Origin: Bacteroidia bacterium
Lineage (GTDB): Bacteria > Bacteroidota > Bacteroidia > JABDFU01
Direction of reading: 5' to 3'
Length of the DNA: 7,540 nucleotides
Assembly: GCA_020849195.1 (NCBI GenBank)
Contig: JADLGT010000242.1
Location: forward strand, 1 to 7,540
Below, piece after piece: positions 6,720-7,540 of the stretch. The stretch's first letter is position 1, and each line of letters starts with the position of its first letter. The notes under the pieces were generated by a model. That model saw only the letters and a program-made list of their open reading frames with translations, did no database searches and was not told the origin of the DNA. Both the position numbers and the translations under genes were made by a program.

Positions 6720-7520
6720 ATGAAATACTTCATTCTGCCTTTGTTTTTGGCTTTTGCTTCGGGAGGCATACGAGCCGTAAACTGTGAACGCATTGTTAAA
6801 GCCAATTCAACCAAGGAAATGAAGGTTGAAATAATCATTAACAAAGATGATTACAAAGGCTTTGCGCGCTTAGCAGAGCTTTTACCGGAGGGAGCGCAAG
6901 TTAAGTATGCGAAAACAGAAGGAGGTACATTTATGGTGCAGGACAATAAATTGAAATTTATTTGGCTTGCATTACCAAAACAAAATACAATTACCGCTTC
7001 ATACATTATTAGTACCGAAACTTTAAGAGATGGTAATTACGCTATCGACGGAAAATTCTCGTATGTTGAATCGAATGAAACAAAGGAATATGATTTGCCT
7101 TCAAGTACATTTACTATTGACAATAACCTAACGGCAAGCGTAAAATCTGTAAGTCCTGTTGCTGCCGAATCGTTTAAAACAACTTCCAATAAAGTAGTTC
7201 CTGAAAAAGTGGAGAGTACTTCTATCTCAACTACCGACAAAATTGAGAAGGTTACTTTTGCACTTCAGTTACTATCGTCGAAAGATAAACTGGCTGCCAA
7301 TTATTTCTCTACGAAATACCAAATTAACGACAAAGTTAAAGTGGAAAATGTAAATGGATTGAATAAATATATGCTTGGTGAATTTAACACCATTGATGAG
7401 GCCTCATCTTATCGAAAAAAATTAATTACGAAGGGATTTAAAGATGCGTTTGTTGTTGCTTATAAAAACGATCATCGTATTACCATTGACGAAGCTCAAA
7501 AACTAACAGAAGCAAAATAA
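6720..7520 (+). CDS. Exported protein with unknown N-terminal domain and C-terminal SPOR-like domain, 266 aa
   Basis: Residues 1-20 are a signal peptide (MKYFILPLFLAFASGGIRAV); there is no clear lipobox. Residues about 33-133 form a compact, probably beta-sandwich domain (MKVEIIINKDDYKGFARLAE at 34-53, KLKFIWLALP at 77-86, YAIDGKFSYVE at 107-117). I recall similar sequences in Bacteroidota hypothetical proteins but cannot name the family. A Ser/Thr/Val-rich linker follows (about 135-176). Residues about 179-250 look like a SPOR domain: TFALQLLSS first strand, KYMLGEFNTIDEASSYRKKLITKGF core, DAFVVAY last strand. SPOR domains bind peptidoglycan stripped of stem peptides, so a periplasmic, wall-associated role is likely. 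The SPOR assignment is by pattern and the domain is divergent. I chose the ATG at 6720 because the ATG at 6654 would add 22 residues before the signal peptide. The gene stands 130 nt after the T9SS gene with its own candidate promoter. No terminator is seen in the 20 bases after the stop. Confidence 0.76.
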   Translation: MKYFILPLFLAFASGGIRAVNCERIVKANSTKEMKVEIIINKDDYKGFARLAELLPEGAQVKYAKTEGGTFMVQDNKLKFIWLALPKQNTITASYIISTETLRDGNYAIDGKFSYVESNETKEYDLPSSTFTIDNNLTASVKSVSPVAAESFKTTSNKVVPEKVESTSISTTDKIEKVTFALQLLSSKDKLAANYFSTKYQINDKVKVENVNGLNKYMLGEFNTIDEASSYRKKLITKGFKDAFVVAYKNDHRITIDEAQKLTEAK

Positions 7521-7540
7521 AAACTTCGGTATATAATTAA

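Overview
The window looks like a chromosomal segment from a member of the Bacteroidota. The evidence is a C-terminal type IX secretion (T9SS) sorting domain in one gene, a single-chain E1 alpha/beta 2-oxo acid dehydrogenase, AT-rich intergenic DNA with TAnnTTTG-like promoter elements, no clear Shine-Dalgarno sequences, and a short GC-rich palindrome of a kind I recall as dispersed in these genomes. The genus cannot be named from what is visible.

Layout from left to right. A secreted N-acetylmuramoyl-L-alanine amidase (80-1393, minus) is divergent from an ArfB-like ribosome-rescue hydrolase (1550-1954, plus). The 156-bp gap between them carries the palindrome at 1494-1515. ArfB converges on murQ (2083-2883, minus), with a 10-bp perfect stem-loop at 2004-2030 as the likely terminator. 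murQ lies 4 nt downstream of a large fused E1 gene (2888-5323, minus), so the two probably form an operon transcribed from a promoter near 5345-5374. On the other side of a 159-bp divergent region lie two plus-strand genes for exported proteins: a T9SS-sorted protein of unknown function (5483-6589) and a protein with an unknown N-terminal domain and a C-terminal SPOR-like domain (6720-7520). Bases 1-79 and the last 20 bases hold no recognisable feature. No stretch longer than 300 bases lacks a gene.

Functionally, three of the six genes touch peptidoglycan: an amidase that would strip stem peptides, a SPOR-like protein of a class that binds stripped glycan, and MurQ, which recycles MurNAc-6-phosphate. 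They are in separate transcription units, so any joint function is inference. The E1 gene belongs to central or branched-chain acyl-CoA metabolism, and ArfB to translation quality control. I see no RNA gene, CRISPR array, insertion sequence, phage gene or defence system, and nothing that amounts to a clear new biological system. The points most worth a second look are the unusual ligand spacing in the amidase, the TTG start of murQ, the unassigned domains of the two exported proteins, and the palindrome in the arfB leader.
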